Shown: positions 1 to 11,052, counted from the stretch's first letter. The stretch: DNA of 64,000 nt from Symbiodinium natans (GCA_905221605.1 CAJNDS010002174.1:428599-492598); one strand, 5' to 3'. The notes: generated by a model from the letters alone, not told the origin. Numbers and translations are program-made.

Positions 1-386
1 CAACCCTCCACTACAGGGAGCCTCACCGTCATTGTGTTTACTACCACATGGCGACGTGTTTGTATATTGTAAAACTGCAAATAGTAGAAACAAATAACTC
101 TCTCTCTCTATATATGTACATATATACATACAATATATATATATATACGTATGTATGTATGTACGTACGTATGTATGTATGTACGTATGTAGTTATTTTT
201 GTTAAAAGGGCCCTGAGTTCCCAACTGCTACGGGTGGAGGCATTTGTCCACATGTCAAGGTTCAGACAGGGGGCTCCCGACCTAAATCCCGAAAAAGGAC
301 TGAGGGTTTAGGGTTTAGGGTGTAGGATGTAGGACCCTTAAGAACCATAGTTCCCCGATACTAGGTTTGGGGTTTGGGGTTTAGGG

Positions 387-456
387 TTGGGATGTTCCAC
401 CTTTTGCTAACAGTCCTTAGTAGGGATACGCTGATAGTAGAAGGCGTAACATCCGA
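387..456. mobile_element. Family A MITE, diverged copy
   Basis: TTGGGATGTTCCACC at the left and GTAACATCC at the right, with TAACAGTCCTTAGTAGGG inside. Confidence 0.6.
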
Positions 457-893
457 AGTGTGGGTTTTGAGACGTTCAGGTTTGTCAGAGTGGCTTTCGC
501 ATCCATCCATGCCACAACTCCGCTGAAGCGTGCATTCGCCAGAGCTCGCCCACCCCCCCCCCCCCTCCCCCCCCCCGACCCCCGGCAAAAAGAAAATATC
601 ACACGAGCAGAATCAAATTCGAACATCCCCACCTTGCTCCTCGGCCGAGGAGAAGAGTTGAGTGCAAAATCTAGCAACCCCACACCGAAGGTGGGGAATT
701 GGACAAAACGTCCCTAAACTCGGAGCCCAGCACTGCTGGAGCACACCCTAGACAAGCAAGAGCAGCCAGTTGCCCCATGAACCCCTAAAGCCCCCAAGCC
801 TTACACCCTGAACCCGAATTCAAGCCCCGAAGCCCTAAACCCTAAACCCTAAACCCTAAACCCTAAACCCTAAACCCTAAACGACGTGAACAG

Positions 894-975
894 GGCGGAG
901 ACCTTTGGCGAGGCGTTCAGCCTGAAAGGTGCTGACTTTGCCCGCACGCTGATGACCTCGGGCCTGATGTTCTAG
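894..975 (+). CDS. Candidate terminal exon
   Basis: GAACAG, one base, then AETFGEAFSLKGADFARTLM and TSGLMF with TAG at 973-975. CCCTAAA repeats lie before, TTTAGGG after. Could close a gene that begins outside the window. Confidence 0.42.
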
Positions 976-1721
976 GGCCTCTGTGCAGTTTCTCTAGGAT
1001 TGCAGTAGGGTTTAGGGTTTAGGGTTTAGGTTTTAGGGTTTAGGGTTTAGGGTTTAGGGTTCAGGGTTCAGGGTTTAGGGTTTAGGGTTCAGGGTTTAGG
1101 GTTTAGGGTTTGGGGTTTAGGGTTTCAGGATCCTCTAAAGACCAGATGAGCCCCAACAATTGGGATCCTAAACCCAAAAGACGACAATAACCCCTGCGGC
1201 CCATGAGCCCTAACTAGGGTTTCGGGTTTCGGGTTTAGGGTTTAAATTTTAGTCCCCAAGGACAAATATTCTTCCTTCTAAGTGCAAGATGGGGAATAGT
1301 ATCTTTCATTTTGTCGGGGTTCTTCAGCAAATAGGAGGGGATTGGTTCGGCCTGTGAGATGCCATGGGTTTCTAGAGCTTTGGGTTTGGATTATAGGGCT
1401 GGAGACATGACAGGACTGTGCTCGCTTCTGAGTCGACATTGGTAGACGATGGGGTTTAGGGTTTAGGGTTTAGGGTTTAGGGTGTAGGGTGTAGGGTGTA
1501 GGGTTAGGGTTTAGGGTTTAGGGTTTAGCGTGTGGGGTGTTGGGTTCAGGGTTGAGACACCGTTCCGGCTGTGATGCTTTGGGTTTCAGAAGCAGCCCTC
1601 AGACGTTGCGAGCAAGGGCGTCTCAACTCCAAGCCCTTCGTAACCCCCAGCTCCCACAAAAAGCCCTAAACCCTAAACCCTAGACCCGAAACCCTAAACC
1701 CTAAACCCTAAACCCTACACC

Positions 1722-1830
1722 GTGGCGGCCCAATGGCTCCCTCTACTTTTTTTGATTTTGGGTTCCCTTATCAAGTAACCAACCCACAAAAAGGGTGCCC
1801 TTATTGTAATGTGGTTCCTGGGCTACCAAG
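1722..1830. mobile_element. Family D MITE
   Basis: GGCGGCCCAATGGCTCCC at the left; TGGTTCCTGGGCTACCAAG at the right. Confidence 0.65.
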
Positions 1831-2473
1831 TCACCCTTAGGTTTTGTCAACCGTGACACAGTAACACTCTTCCACACAGCAGCTCAAGGACCTCCGGAGT
1901 AGGCCCTTATTGCCTTTGTTTAGGGGTTTAGGGTTTAGGGTTTGGGGTTTAGGGTTTAGGGTTCCCTTATAATCCCCTTAACACCAAAAAGGGCACTCTT
2001 TTTTATTCCTTCTCCTTGGTCTAGAGCTCCTAGAGGCTGACAAGTGCCCCAAGGAACTCGCCCAGCTGCACGTCCCTGGTCTGCGACTACGGCAAGGCCC
2101 CAGCCCTTTGGGGTTAGGGTTTAGGGTTTAGGGTTTAGGGTTTAGGGTGAATACGGACTAGGATGCCCAGATGGCCTAGGTTCCCTTATAAGCCGCTTTG
2201 AGCAACAAAGGGCACCCTGTCTTTCTCCTAGGCTACTGGGCAAGCTAGTAGAAGGCGTCCGAGTGCTTCCCTGAAAGTTTCGGGCGTGGGGTGTAGGAGT
2301 TGGGGGGTTTGGGTTTAAGGTTTAGGGTTCAAGTCTTAGGTAGTTTAGGGTTTAGGGTCTAGGGTCTAGGGTCTAGGGTTTGGGCTTGCTTGTACCCCAA
2401 CCCCACAGCCTTCGACCGCAGGACCTCCTGGCCAAGTACGGCAAGTCACAGGAACCTTCAAACGCTCCGATCC

Positions 2474-2525
2474 TTGGTAGCCCAGTGGTACCCTCTGCCC
2501 TGTTTTTGCTTCTGGGTTCCCTTCC
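2474..2525. mobile_element. Family D MITE, left half only
   Basis: TTGGTAGCCCAGTGGTACCC to GGTTCCCTT, then a 220-bp CCCTAAA tract. Confidence 0.62.
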
Positions 2526-2748
2526 AAACCCTAAACCCGAAACACGAAACCCTAAACCCTATCCCTAAACCCTAAACCCTAAACCCTAAACCCTAAACCC
2601 TAAACCCTAAACCCTAAACCCTAAACCCTAAACCCTAAACCCTAAACCCTAAACCCTAAACCCTAAACCCTAAACCCTAAACCCTAAACCCTAAACCCTA
2701 AACCCTAAACCCTAAACCCTAAACCCTAAACCCTAAACCCTAAACCCG
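2521..2748 (-). repeat. Long near-perfect CCCTAAA tract
   Basis: About 30 CCCTAAA copies after a few variants. It interrupts a family D MITE half (2474-2522), then meets the 2757 island. Confidence 0.9.
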
Positions 2749-3356
2749 GCTCCCAAGGAATAGCGGATGGACCTTCAAGGCCGCCGAGGACGGGTGTGCT
2801 GCTGGAGAGTTCGGGTCTGGGTGTTTTGGGGGTTGTGAGGGTTTAGGGTTTCGGGTTTAGGGTTTGGGGTTTAGGGTTTGGGGTTTGGGGTTGAGGGTGG
2901 TGTTTTGGATGAATTTCAGGGTTTATAGGGCTTCAGGGCTTGTGTTGGTGTTTGGGGATTTGATGTTTTGTGCTTTGGTTTGGGGATTTACGGTTTCAGT
3001 TGCTGGCCCTAAACCCTAAACCCTAAACCCTAAACCCTAAACCCTAAACCCTAAACCCTAAACCCTGACATCAAGAAGCCGGGCCTTTGCGCCTGAGTCG
3101 TGGCGCAGGCTGTCAGCTGCGCTGCGGAGTCGGGGTTTAGGGTTTAGGGTTTAGGGTTTAGGGTTTAGGGTTTAGGGTTTAGGGTTTAGGGTTTAGGGTT
3201 TAGGGTTTAGGGTTTAGGGTTGGAGGGTTTTTGGGATTCAGGGTTTTTGGGTTCAGTCTTCTGGGCTGTAGATGTTTCAGCTCAGGGTCAGAAGGTGTAG
3301 GGCTGGGGCTCAGGCTAAGTTGCAGGGCTTGCAGTTTGGGATTTCAGGGTGTAGGT

Positions 3357-3448
3357 TTGGGATGTTCCCCCTTAAGCTAGCAGCCTTAATTAGGCCCACT
3401 AGTATAATCCCTATTAAGGACACTTAGTATCAGGGGGAACATCCCAAG
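3357..3448. mobile_element. Family A MITE
   Basis: A 92-bp element with terminal inverted repeats TTGGGATGTTCCCCCTTA and its complement. Short, no coding capacity, hence non-autonomous. Confidence 0.8.
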
Positions 3449-3577
3449 GTGTAGCGCGTAGGGCCAGACTACGTCATGGAGTGCACAGCTTGCCAACGAC
3501 CTCACCTTCCCTCCACCCTTCATAAGCCGCACGCATGGCAAATCCAAGAACCCCAGATGACATGGTTCCGCTGCCAG

Positions 3578-3617
3578 GACTTGTCCTTCAAATGCCTCAA
3601 GACGCATCTCATCTCGG
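3578..3617 (+). CDS. Candidate exon, 40 nt
   Basis: CTGCCAG / DLSFKCLKTHLIS / GTTTAG. Short, splice sites good, function unknown. Confidence 0.35.
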
Positions 3618-4060
3618 GTTTAGTGTTCCTTGTGCTCTCGAGGGGTGGGGAGGGGCAGGGGGTAGCCTCGCACACACTGTGGATCGGCAGGGACCGTCTC
3701 CTTTCTTTGTTGGATTGCCACTTTCGTCATGGGAAGCAGGTGTTGCCAAGCTCGAGCGGGTCTGTTTGCAGTGCCTGTCTACAGTAGCGCACGTTGAGTG
3801 ATGCGATCGGAAGCCGAAACCCTAAACCCTGAACCCTAAACCCTAAGCCCTAGACGCAACCCGTACTTGATGGCTCGCTGAAAGTGTACTTATATAGGCT
3901 AAGGTCCAACATTTTTTCGAGTTCGACTAGGATTGAGACCTTAAATTCCCCACCTGGCGGTCTTGGCCCAGGAATTCCGTATATCAAGAGGTTCATCCTG
4001 ACCCACATACCGTCTTGGATGACATCGACCTCACCAAGGACCGTCCCGAAAGCTTCTGTC

Positions 4061-4200
4061 GACTACTATTTGCTTAAGAACCCCAAAAGAAACATCATAA
4101 TATTCCCCTGTATATATATATATATATATTTCCCTTAATAAGGAAGCATTGTTCTTTATTTTATTTTTGTTTTTTCGGTGTTCTTAAGCAACTAGTAGTC
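4061..4200. mobile_element. Family E MITE with AT core
   Basis: GACTACTATTTGCTTAAGAA at the left and TTCTTAAGCAACTAGTAGTC at the right, almost perfect inverted repeats around an AT microsatellite. Confidence 0.8.
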
Positions 4201-5181
4201 GAGTCTATAGTTATAGTATCAGTGTTTCCGAAAGGAGGGGTGCCCTCTTTAGACCCCAGTCCTTATACGGGGCTAATTTCTCCGACCCTCAGCCCTACAC
4301 ACCCTCAACCCTTAACCGTGGGGGGTGGTCGCAAAAACTAGGGGCCCCTCTCAGGGGCGTACACTCGTTCCGGACTTCACACACTGCTGTGTCCCGTTTT
4401 CCGGCTCTGTCGCGCACACAGGCTTCCTGCGCAGCTGCGCTGATAGTGAGGCAAGGGGTAGAAACAATTCTAGATGAACCCCAATTTCACAATCCCCATG
4501 CAAAAAAAACAGTACCACATTGGCAACACCCACGAAGCGCAGCATGAGCCGAAGCGCCCTACTTGTAAACCTATACATAGATTATATGAACCTATATTAT
4601 ATTATATATATACATATGTAGAATGTATATATAATATCTTTATGTATATATATATAATATGTGTCTCAACGGCCAGTGCCGAAATTTCAAGCATGCACTG
4701 CCGTGCTCGCCGCCTTCGACCATACATCTCCGACCCCAACCCGGTATCCCAACCTCCGCGGCCTTGAAGGCTGGAGCAGAAGCACAGGACAAACCCTAAA
4801 CCCTAAACCCTAAACCCCAAACCCCAAACCCCAAACCCTAAACCCTAAACCTTAAACACGGTGGAATATCTGGGCGGTAATAAATTCTTATCGCATTCCC
4901 TCATGGTCCCTTTGTCCCTTTGTTCTTATACTATAGTAACACCCTTCTAATGATTAAGGCCCCTATGTTAGGCTGTTGGTTTCCGATTGGGTGTGTCAGA
5001 ATCTATGAGATCAAGCTCTGTTGTTGCTCTTGACACTGCTTGCCCGTGTTTCGGCATGAGCTCGTGGTCGTGTGGCTTGAGGTCTTGTTTACTGGAAGTC
5101 CCCAACTCATCCCAGGACCCTAAACTCTAAGCCCTAGACCCTAAACCCCAGACCTTGAGCCTTCCCCTGGACGGCTTGCAG

Positions 5182-5279
5182 GACTATTCTGAGTGGGAGA
5201 TGCCCAGTGAGTATGCCAGCAAGGATGAGTCGATGTTTAGCAACGTCAAGAACCAGGTCGCGCGGAGGACTGGCATGGG
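5182..5279 (+). CDS. Model A exon 1
   Basis: GCTTGCAG / GACTAT... / GTTTGGGG. Thirty-two codons including SMFSNVKNQVARRTGM plus two bases. Other frames lack its charged, coding-like composition. The donor GT is supplied by the first telomere-type unit. Confidence 0.65.
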
Positions 5280-8200
5280 GTTTGGGGTTTAGGGTTTAGG
5301 GTTTAGGGTTTAGGGTTTGGGGTTTAGGGTATTGAGCCCCGCACCTCCCAGTCCGTAGGCACGGATGTTCGGCACGGTGCCCGGGGCTCTTAGTGTGGGC
5401 CCGCATATGGTATACAACCCAAGGGCCCATACTTCAGAACTCTATTTGCAAACCGACACAGGTACCACAGTAAGAGACCACGTACCTACCCCTAGAACAA
5501 AAATATGTTTCGTTCACAGATGTACGGACATGGGGATTCTCCGAAAACAGGGGTACCTTTTTGGGGTCCTGCTTATAATAGGGAATGCTAACGAACTTCT
5601 TGCTCCTCCACAACTGGCAAGCATGAGAGATTCTTCACAAGTTTGATACCTTGCCAGAGTTTGCATTCTCTCCTTCACGTTGAATCACACTCACTTTCTG
5701 TTTCAATCCTGCTACTACTTGGGACTCTATTCGAGGCCCCTTATCTTCGTAAACTCCTCCATGCCCCAAACCCTAAACCCTAAACCCCAAACCCCAAACC
5801 CTAAACCCTAAACCCTAAACCCTAAACCCTGAGCCGTCAGATCGACTGCGTCCCAGGATGCGCCGGGGCAGCGATCGACTCAAGGAGTCCATCCCGGCGT
5901 TTGCCAGGGGCATCAGCGAGTCTGCGGAGGAGGCGCGGGATGGGTTTAGGGTTTAGGGTTTAGGGTGTAGGGTTTAGGGTTTAGGGTTTAGTGTTTAGGG
6001 TTTAGGGTTTAGGGTTTAGGGTTTAGGGTTTAGTGAGTAGGGTTTATAGGGTTTATGGGGTTTATAGGGTTTACAGGGTTTTTAGGGTTTGTAGGGTTTG
6101 TAGGGTTTATAGGGTTTGTAGGGTTTGTAGGGTTTATAGGGTTTATAGGGTTTATAGGGTTTATAGGGTTTGTAGGGTTTGTAGGGTTTGTATCGTCTAT
6201 AGGGTTTATAGGGTTTATAGGGTTTATAGGGTGTATAGGGTGTATAGGGTTTATAGGGTTTATAGGGTTTATAGGGTCTATAGGGTTTATAGGGTTTCGG
6301 GTGTTTTGTTTTTTTTTTTTTTTTTTTGGGGGGGGGGGGGGAGGGGGGTGGGGGGTTCTTTGTTTGTTGGGGAAGGGGGGGGGGAGTTGGTTGGTGCAAG
6401 TTTTGCTGGTGCTGGTTTGTCCCGCGAACCGCGTCTTACCTTCGTCCACTTCCAGGGCGATCGGTGACATTTGCTTCCAGGTGATACCTGCAAACGATCC
6501 CCCTAAACCCTAAACCCTAAACCCTAAACCTCAAGTCCTCCTGTGCTTGGGGTCTTCAAGAAGGAAGGATGAGAGTCGACCTTCTAGGGGCCCTTGCAGC
6601 GTGTGTTTACTTTGTCAAAAGTGGGGGGGGGGGACGCTTTACATTCTTAAGGGTACTTAAACTCAACAAGGAATAGAAATAGGATGTTTTACATTTTTAA
6701 GTGTACTTAAGCTTATATAATAGGGGATAGACACTTGAATTTTCAATACCCTAAACCCTAAACCCCAAGCCCTAAACCCTAAAGCCTAAACCCTAAACCC
6801 TAAACCCCAAACCCTAAACCCTAAACCCTAAACCGTAAACTCTACTATCCCAACCATGAGCTAGTGTAGGGGTGTGAGGGGTGTTCCGGTCTTACGGGTT
6901 TGGGGGCTGAGCTCCTGGAGGTGCTGGGGCTTCAGGGCTTTGAGAGCTTTGTTTAGGGTGTAGGGTTTAGGGTTTCAGGGTTCAGGGTTTAGGGTTGAGG
7001 GCTTCCCCTCAGGTGGAGTTTGATGGGCTTCTTGGGCTCACTGGCTTGAGCCTGTGTAGGGCCGTTTATAGGGTGTACAAGAATTTCCCCAAACCTCCCC
7101 ACCCAGATCCCTATACCCTAAACCCAGACATCCGGCTTTAGGTCAAGGTGGAAGAGGGAAAGCAGGAGGAGAAAGCTAAACAGTCGTCCGACGCGAGCCG
7201 CAACCTCAGCTGGGTGCTTGGGTTTCGGGTTTGCGGCTTCTAAGGAGTTTCAGGTTTGAGGGTTTTGGGTTAGGGTTTAGGGTTTAGGGTTTCGGGTTTT
7301 GGGTTAGGGTTTTGTTTAGAGTTTGGGGTTTCGCAAAACCCACCACCTTGCCCTCCGAAGCGCGCAAAGGCGCTTCCTCAGCCCCTCAACCCCAAAAGCC
7401 CAACCCTCTGTTGACCCTAAACCCTAAACCCTAAACCCTAAACCCTCAACCCTCAAGCCCTAAGGCAGAAACCCTAAGCCCCTAGCCTCCCTATATGCAC
7501 AAACACAGCCCCTCAACTTGGGATGTTCCCCCTTAGACTAACAGTCCTTCATCGGGAATATATCGTGCCCCCCTATCACAATACCCATTAAGGCCTCTTC
7601 GTGTAAGCCAACCCTCAACCCTAAGCCCGCAACCCTCAACTCTAAACCCTCAACCCTAAACCCTAAACCCTAAACCCTAAACCCTAAACCCTAAAGCCTA
7701 AACCCTAAACCCTAAACCCTAAACCCTAAACCCTAAACCCTAACCCTAAACCCTAAACCCTAAACCCCAGGTGAAGCCCAAAAGATGCGGCGAATCTCGT
7801 CCTCCGTCATCAACGGTGAGAGCTTGGGTCGGCTGGCGCGGCAGCTTGTCTCCAAACAGGCCCGCGGGAGATCATGGGTTTAGGGTTTAGGGTTTGGGGT
7901 TTGGGGTTTGGGGTTTGGGGTTTGGGGTTTGGGGTTTAGGCAGAGGGCTTTGAGGGTTATAGGGTTTAGGCAGAGTTGAAGGGCTTGAGGAGTTCAGGGT
8001 TGAGGGCTTTTGGGTTCAAGAGTTCAGGAGTTCAGGCTGTTGGTGTTTTGTTTTCTTTCGGACGTCTGCGTCGCTATCTCATTGCTCGCCTTGTATCCGT
8101 TCCTGCCGAGTGTGCGATGTCAGTAGCTAGCCTCCGCACTGGCATTCATCGGGATTCTCACCCCACAAACCCTGCAAGCCCTATTCGGCTTGTAAACCTT

Positions 8201-8691
8201 TTCCCTAGCAACCAATAGCCCTGTCATGTTTGCAGCTGCGCATACGCCCTCCTTCGGCCGGCATTGTCTAAAATATAACGGGTTTAGGGTTTAGGTGTTA
8301 GAGTTTAGAGTTTAGGGTTTAGGGTTTAGGGTGTCGGGCGTAGGGCGACTTCTACATGTATGTCATATTCTTGATTCATTGAATCCTGGACATCTTTTGC
8401 TTCTGATCGCATATAGACTTTTGTGGCTTGTATACTGGCTTCTGCTGGGGGGTTGTTCTTTCCCCCTTCCTTCCCGTAGGGAATGTAGCGCGACAGATTT
8501 CTCAGAAGTGCCTAAACCCTAAACCCTAAACCCTAAACCCTAAACCCTAAACCCTAAACCCTAAACCCTAAACCCTAAACCCTAAACCCTAAACCCTAAA
8601 CCCTAAACCCTAAACCCTAAACCCAGCCCTCTATTTGGCTTTGCAGTACAAATGCAACACTCAGAAGGTCCAGGAGACACATATGTGTGGC
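5182..8691 (+). CDS. Multi-exon gene model A, unknown product
   Basis: Exons 5182-5279, 5857-5943, 6456-6480, 7142-7208, 7771-7877 and 8647-about 8691 join in one frame. Donors are GT except a GC at 7209. Reading: an acidic/polar start (DYSEWEMPSEYASKDESMF), an Arg/Glu helix (DRLKESIPAFARGISESA), a lysine-glutamate-rich charged stretch (VKVEEGKQEEKAKQSSDAS), a basic segment (EAQKMRRISSSVINGES) and a Cys-containing end (YKCNTQKVQETHM). I do not recognise the family. Helix-rich, soluble and intracellular is inference. Every exon is bordered by CCCTAAA upstream and TTTAGGG downstream except the last. The end is uncertain: the final exon frame runs open to a TAA made by a CCCTAAA unit at 8764. 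Confidence 0.6.
5857..5943 (+). CDS. Model A exon 2
   Basis: TCCCAG / 87 nt / GTTTAGGG. Reads MRRGSDRLKESIPAFARG and on to EEARDG. One base at the start and two at the end match exon 1 and the microexon that follows. One of the clearest exons outside the RRM gene. Confidence 0.68.
5945..6341 (+). repeat. TTTAGGG, then TTTATAGGG array, then T/G homopolymer
   Basis: TTTAGGG to about 6033, then about 28 nine-base units (TTTATAGGG, TTTGTAGGG), then T19 (6309-6327) and G14 (6328-6341). Long VYR/GFI-type ORFs here are repeat translations. Confidence 0.9.
6456..6480 (+). CDS. Model A exon 3, 25-nt microexon
   Basis: CTTCCAG / 25 nt / GTGATA, reading AIGDICFQ. Phases fit both sides. It lies after a 270-bp array of TTTATAGGG and a T/G homopolymer, so it depends on its splice sites and phase alone. 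Confidence 0.45.
7142..7208 (+). CDS. Model A exon 4
   Basis: GCTTTAG / VKVEEGKQEEKAKQSSDASR... with GC donor at 7209. The GT at 7214 is an alternative, but only the GC donor gives the preferred phase into exon 5. Strongly charged, probably disordered or helical. Confidence 0.6.
7517..7602. mobile_element. Family A MITE, 3' end missing
   Basis: Intact left repeat; the right half stops after ACCCATTAAGG, where degenerate CCCTAAA begins. Confidence 0.65.
7610..7767 (-). repeat. CCCTAAA tract ending in an acceptor
   Basis: Nearly perfect copies whose last unit becomes CCCCAG, used as the acceptor of the 7771 exon. Confidence 0.88.
7771..7877 (+). CDS. Model A exon 5
   Basis: CCCTAAACCCCAG / 107 nt / GTTTAGGG: both splice sites lie inside telomere-type units. 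Frame EAQKMRRISSSVINGESLGR continues to ARGRSW. A GTGAGA inside the exon at 7815 is a possible alternative donor. Confidence 0.62.
8512..8624 (-). repeat. Perfect CCCTAAA tract
   Basis: Sixteen uninterrupted heptamers. Confidence 0.92.
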
Positions 8692-8766
8692 TTGGGGTTC
8701 CGACACCCAGAATCCGAAAACTTCTCTGGCCCTGAGCAGAAGAAACATAGAGGAATTGTACCCTAA
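8647..8766 (+). CDS. Model A exon 6 or separate terminal exon
   Basis: TTTGCAG then YKCNTQKVQETHMCGLGFRH, open for 39 codons to a TAA at 8764-8766 formed by the first CCCTAAC unit. Either a true terminal exon whose stop is made by the repeat, or an internal exon ending at a GT near 8691. Confidence 0.5.
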   Translation, partial: YKCNTQKVQETHMCGLGFRHPESENFSGPEQKKHRGIVP

Positions 8767-9159
8767 CCCTAAACCCTAATCCCTAAACCCAAAGCCCTAA
8801 ACCTAAACCCTCGAACCTCAATCCCAGAAGCTCGAAGCCTAATCACTAGACCCTAATAGATCCTATACATCCCACGAGACCGCAAAAAGCCCAAACCCTC
8901 AAATCACCCGGCTCAACCCTAACCCTAGACAATAAACCCTATTCCCTAAGCCCTACATCCTAGACCCTAAACCATAAACCCTAATCCCTCAATCCTAAAC
9001 CCTAAACCCTGAACCCTAAACCCTACTCTCCAAACCCTAAACCGAAACCCTAAAACCCAAACCCTAAACCCCAAACCCTAAACCCCAAACCCCCTAAACC
9101 CCAAACCCTAAACCCTAAACCCCAAACCCTAAACCCTAAACCCCAAACCCTGGTCGAAG

Positions 9160-9211
9160 GTGAGCATGGCCGAGGCTTCTTTGGCACTGGGCGCACGGTC
9201 CTTAGTCACAG
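9160..9211 (+). CDS. Candidate exon
   Basis: GTCGAAG / VSMAEASLALGARSLVT / GTTTAGGG, directly after a 380-bp field of degenerate CCCTAAA repeats. Confidence 0.4.
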
Positions 9212-9375
9212 GTTTAGGGTTTAGGGTTTAGGGTTTAGGGTTCAGTGTTTCCTAGTAGTGGAGTAGATAACCTTTAACCTTTTTGGGGTAATCTAATTAA
9301 TCCCCTTATAATCCCAAAGGTTAACCTTCAATTCCCGCAGGTTTCTGGACAACTAAGCAGGTTTAGTGTTTACCT

Positions 9376-9557
9376 TGGGATGTTCCCCCTTATACTGGGT
9401 TTCGGGTTTAGGTTTTCGGGTTCAGGGTTTAGGTTTAGGGTTTCGGGTCTTGGGATTTTTCCCCTAAGACGAAACGTCCTTAATAGGGACTAGAATAGGG
9501 GGTACAAAAATCCCTATTAAGGACTGTTAGTAACAGTGTACGGGGGAGCATCCCAAT
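9376..9557. mobile_element. Family A MITE copies, one broken by repeats
   Basis: A left end at 9376-9398 is cut by TTTAGGG-like sequence; a second, complete copy with both inverted repeats spans 9450-9557. Confidence 0.65.
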
Positions 9558-9788
9558 GTTTACTTTAAGAGACCTTGGTACGAGACCTACTAAATCCTAT
9601 ACGCGGCTGAAGTCGTAATATCATACAAAGGAGGTAGGGTTTGGGGGTTCTTGAGCTATAGGCTTTCTACCTCAGAATCCTACAGCGGCTACATGGTTAC
9701 ACTTTTGTTCGGGGTCTCTGGCGCCTTACTATGAGGGTGCCCCAAAAGAGACCTTTGCTTAGAGAACTACGAAGCTGCGAGCCCTAAG

Positions 9789-9860
9789 CCGATTGAATTG
9801 ATGTCCGACGGCTGTGGGTCTTTACGCGAAGATACGAAGATGCAGCGTTCGAAGTGCAGG
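9789..9860 (+). CDS. Candidate exon
   Basis: CCTAAG / PIELMSDGCGSLREDTKMQR then SKCR / GTTTAGGG. Twenty-four codons, phase 0-0. The donor begins a 130-bp perfect TTTAGGG tract. Confidence 0.45.
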
Positions 9861-9988
9861 GTTTAGGGTTTAGGGTTTAGGGTTTAGGGTTTAGGGTTTA
9901 GGGTTTAGGGTTTAGGGTTTAGGGTTTAGGGTTTAGGGTTTAGGGTTTAGGGTTTAGGGTTTAGGGTTTAGGGTTTAGGGTTTAGGGT
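9859..9988 (+). repeat. Perfect TTTAGGG tract
   Basis: About 18 uninterrupted heptamers starting at the donor of the 9789 exon. Confidence 0.92.
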
Positions 9989-10020
9989 GTAGGATTTGGG
10001 GTTTGAGGGTGATGGCGCAG

Positions 10021-10095
10021 ACATCGCGGGACAACAGCGTCAGTGACGTCGCCGAAAATTCCACAGGGTCAGCGGCGTTGACAGTGGTGTTGTAG
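10021..10095 (+). CDS. Candidate terminal exon
   Basis: GGCGCAG / TSRDNSVSDVAENSTGSAAL then TVVL, TAG at 10093-10095. It could end the gene containing the 9789 exon; a spliced continuation is also possible. Confidence 0.42.
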   Translation, partial: TSRDNSVSDVAENSTGSAALTVVL

Positions 10096-10130
10096 TCAGG
10101 CTAACAGTTCTCTGGTCTCCCTTCTATTTA

Positions 10131-10481
10131 TTGAAGAGGCAGGTGACAGGTGCTATTGCAGTGCAGGTACACAGGAGTGATTGTGTTTGGATACTTCATA
10201 AAGCTGCTGACAGGACTGCAGACAGCATTCGCCTGGCACACATCGAACTTGAGAGTGATCGGAGAGAGGTTATTGCCTCTCTGCCCCCGGACTCCCTCAA
10301 CCCTGCGCTTGATTCCTGGTACCTCAATACAGCGACGGTGTCGGTGCACAGCGCAGCAAGACTCAACGAGGGTGTGAAGACGCGAGAAGATGCGGAATGT
10401 GAAGCGTGCAGAGGGAAAAGACGTGAAGACGTGCACCAACAGCGTCAGAGGCAGCGGCGTCGCCCCATCCACGCAGTGTGA
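10131..10481 (+). CDS. Unidentified ORF, 116 aa
   Basis: The longest non-repetitive + strand ORF. Charged, coding-like composition (SIRLAHIELESDRREVIASL) with an Arg-rich C-terminus before TGA. It has no telomere-type interruption for 600 bp, unlike nearby exons, so it may be intronless, a retrocopy or an untranslated region. A 181-codon minus-strand ORF covers 10128-10673; its Cys/His/Ser-rich reading looks antisense here, though its first third is less clear. Confidence 0.4.
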   Translation: MKRQVTGAIAVQVHRSDCVWILHKAADRTADSIRLAHIELESDRREVIASLPPDSLNPALDSWYLNTATVSVHSAARLNEGVKTREDAECEACRGKRREDVHQQRQRQRRRPIHAV

Positions 10482-10990
10482 ATGACGGCAACCAAAATCA
10501 CGCACTGCCTGTGGACCTCTCTTCTGGGGCGCCTCAAAGATGATCCTTTGGGATGGGCGATGGGGCAAGTCTGTATAGAGCTTTAGGATAGCCTGGCAGA
10601 TGGTAAAGCCTATGCCTTCCAAGTCATTCCAACGACCCAACTTGCAACCCTGAAAGCCACCCCAAATCCGCATTTCTTCTTCCTTGTTTTCTGTGGGGTC
10701 CTCTTTACAAGGGTTCCCATTAGGGAAGGCAACTAGAGAAGTGACCTTAGTTCAGAACCCTGTCTGGCGTGCTTGGTCTTCAGACCAAACGCCTAGCTTG
10801 TGGCATCGTATTCCCCTATATAACCACGATATGGCCTTTTCCAATCCTATATACCTAAGTTCCCCCCCAAAAAAAACCCCAAAAAAAGTGCCCCCTAAAC
10901 CCTGAACCCGACACCCGAAACCCTAAACCCGAGACCCTAAACCCCCTAAGGTCCCTTTTAACGGTCCCTCCTTTTCGTTCCTTGCTGCAG
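10482..10990. other. Island without supported gene
   Basis: Moderate GC, only one small CCCTAAA cluster (10895-10945). The minus-strand ORF noted at 10128-10673 enters it. Nothing else seen. Confidence 0.4.
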
Positions 10991-11052
10991 GAATGCATGC
11001 CAGAGCTGTGCCCGCAGCGTGGCGTGTACGCCCTGTTTGAGCAGGCGCATTC
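10991..11052 (+). CDS. Model B exon 1
   Basis: TTGCTGCAG / GAATGC... / GTGTTTAG. Reads ECMPELCPQRGVYALFEQAH plus two bases. Good splice consensus on both sides. Confidence 0.6.

Noticed and set aside
2521-2748. CRISPR-like array
   Set aside because: Simple tandem heptamers without spacers; eukaryotic context.
6030-6513. ORFs of 105-152 codons (VYR, GFI, NPI, KPY repeats)
   Set aside because: Translations of the nine-base TTTATAGGG array and the T/G homopolymer.
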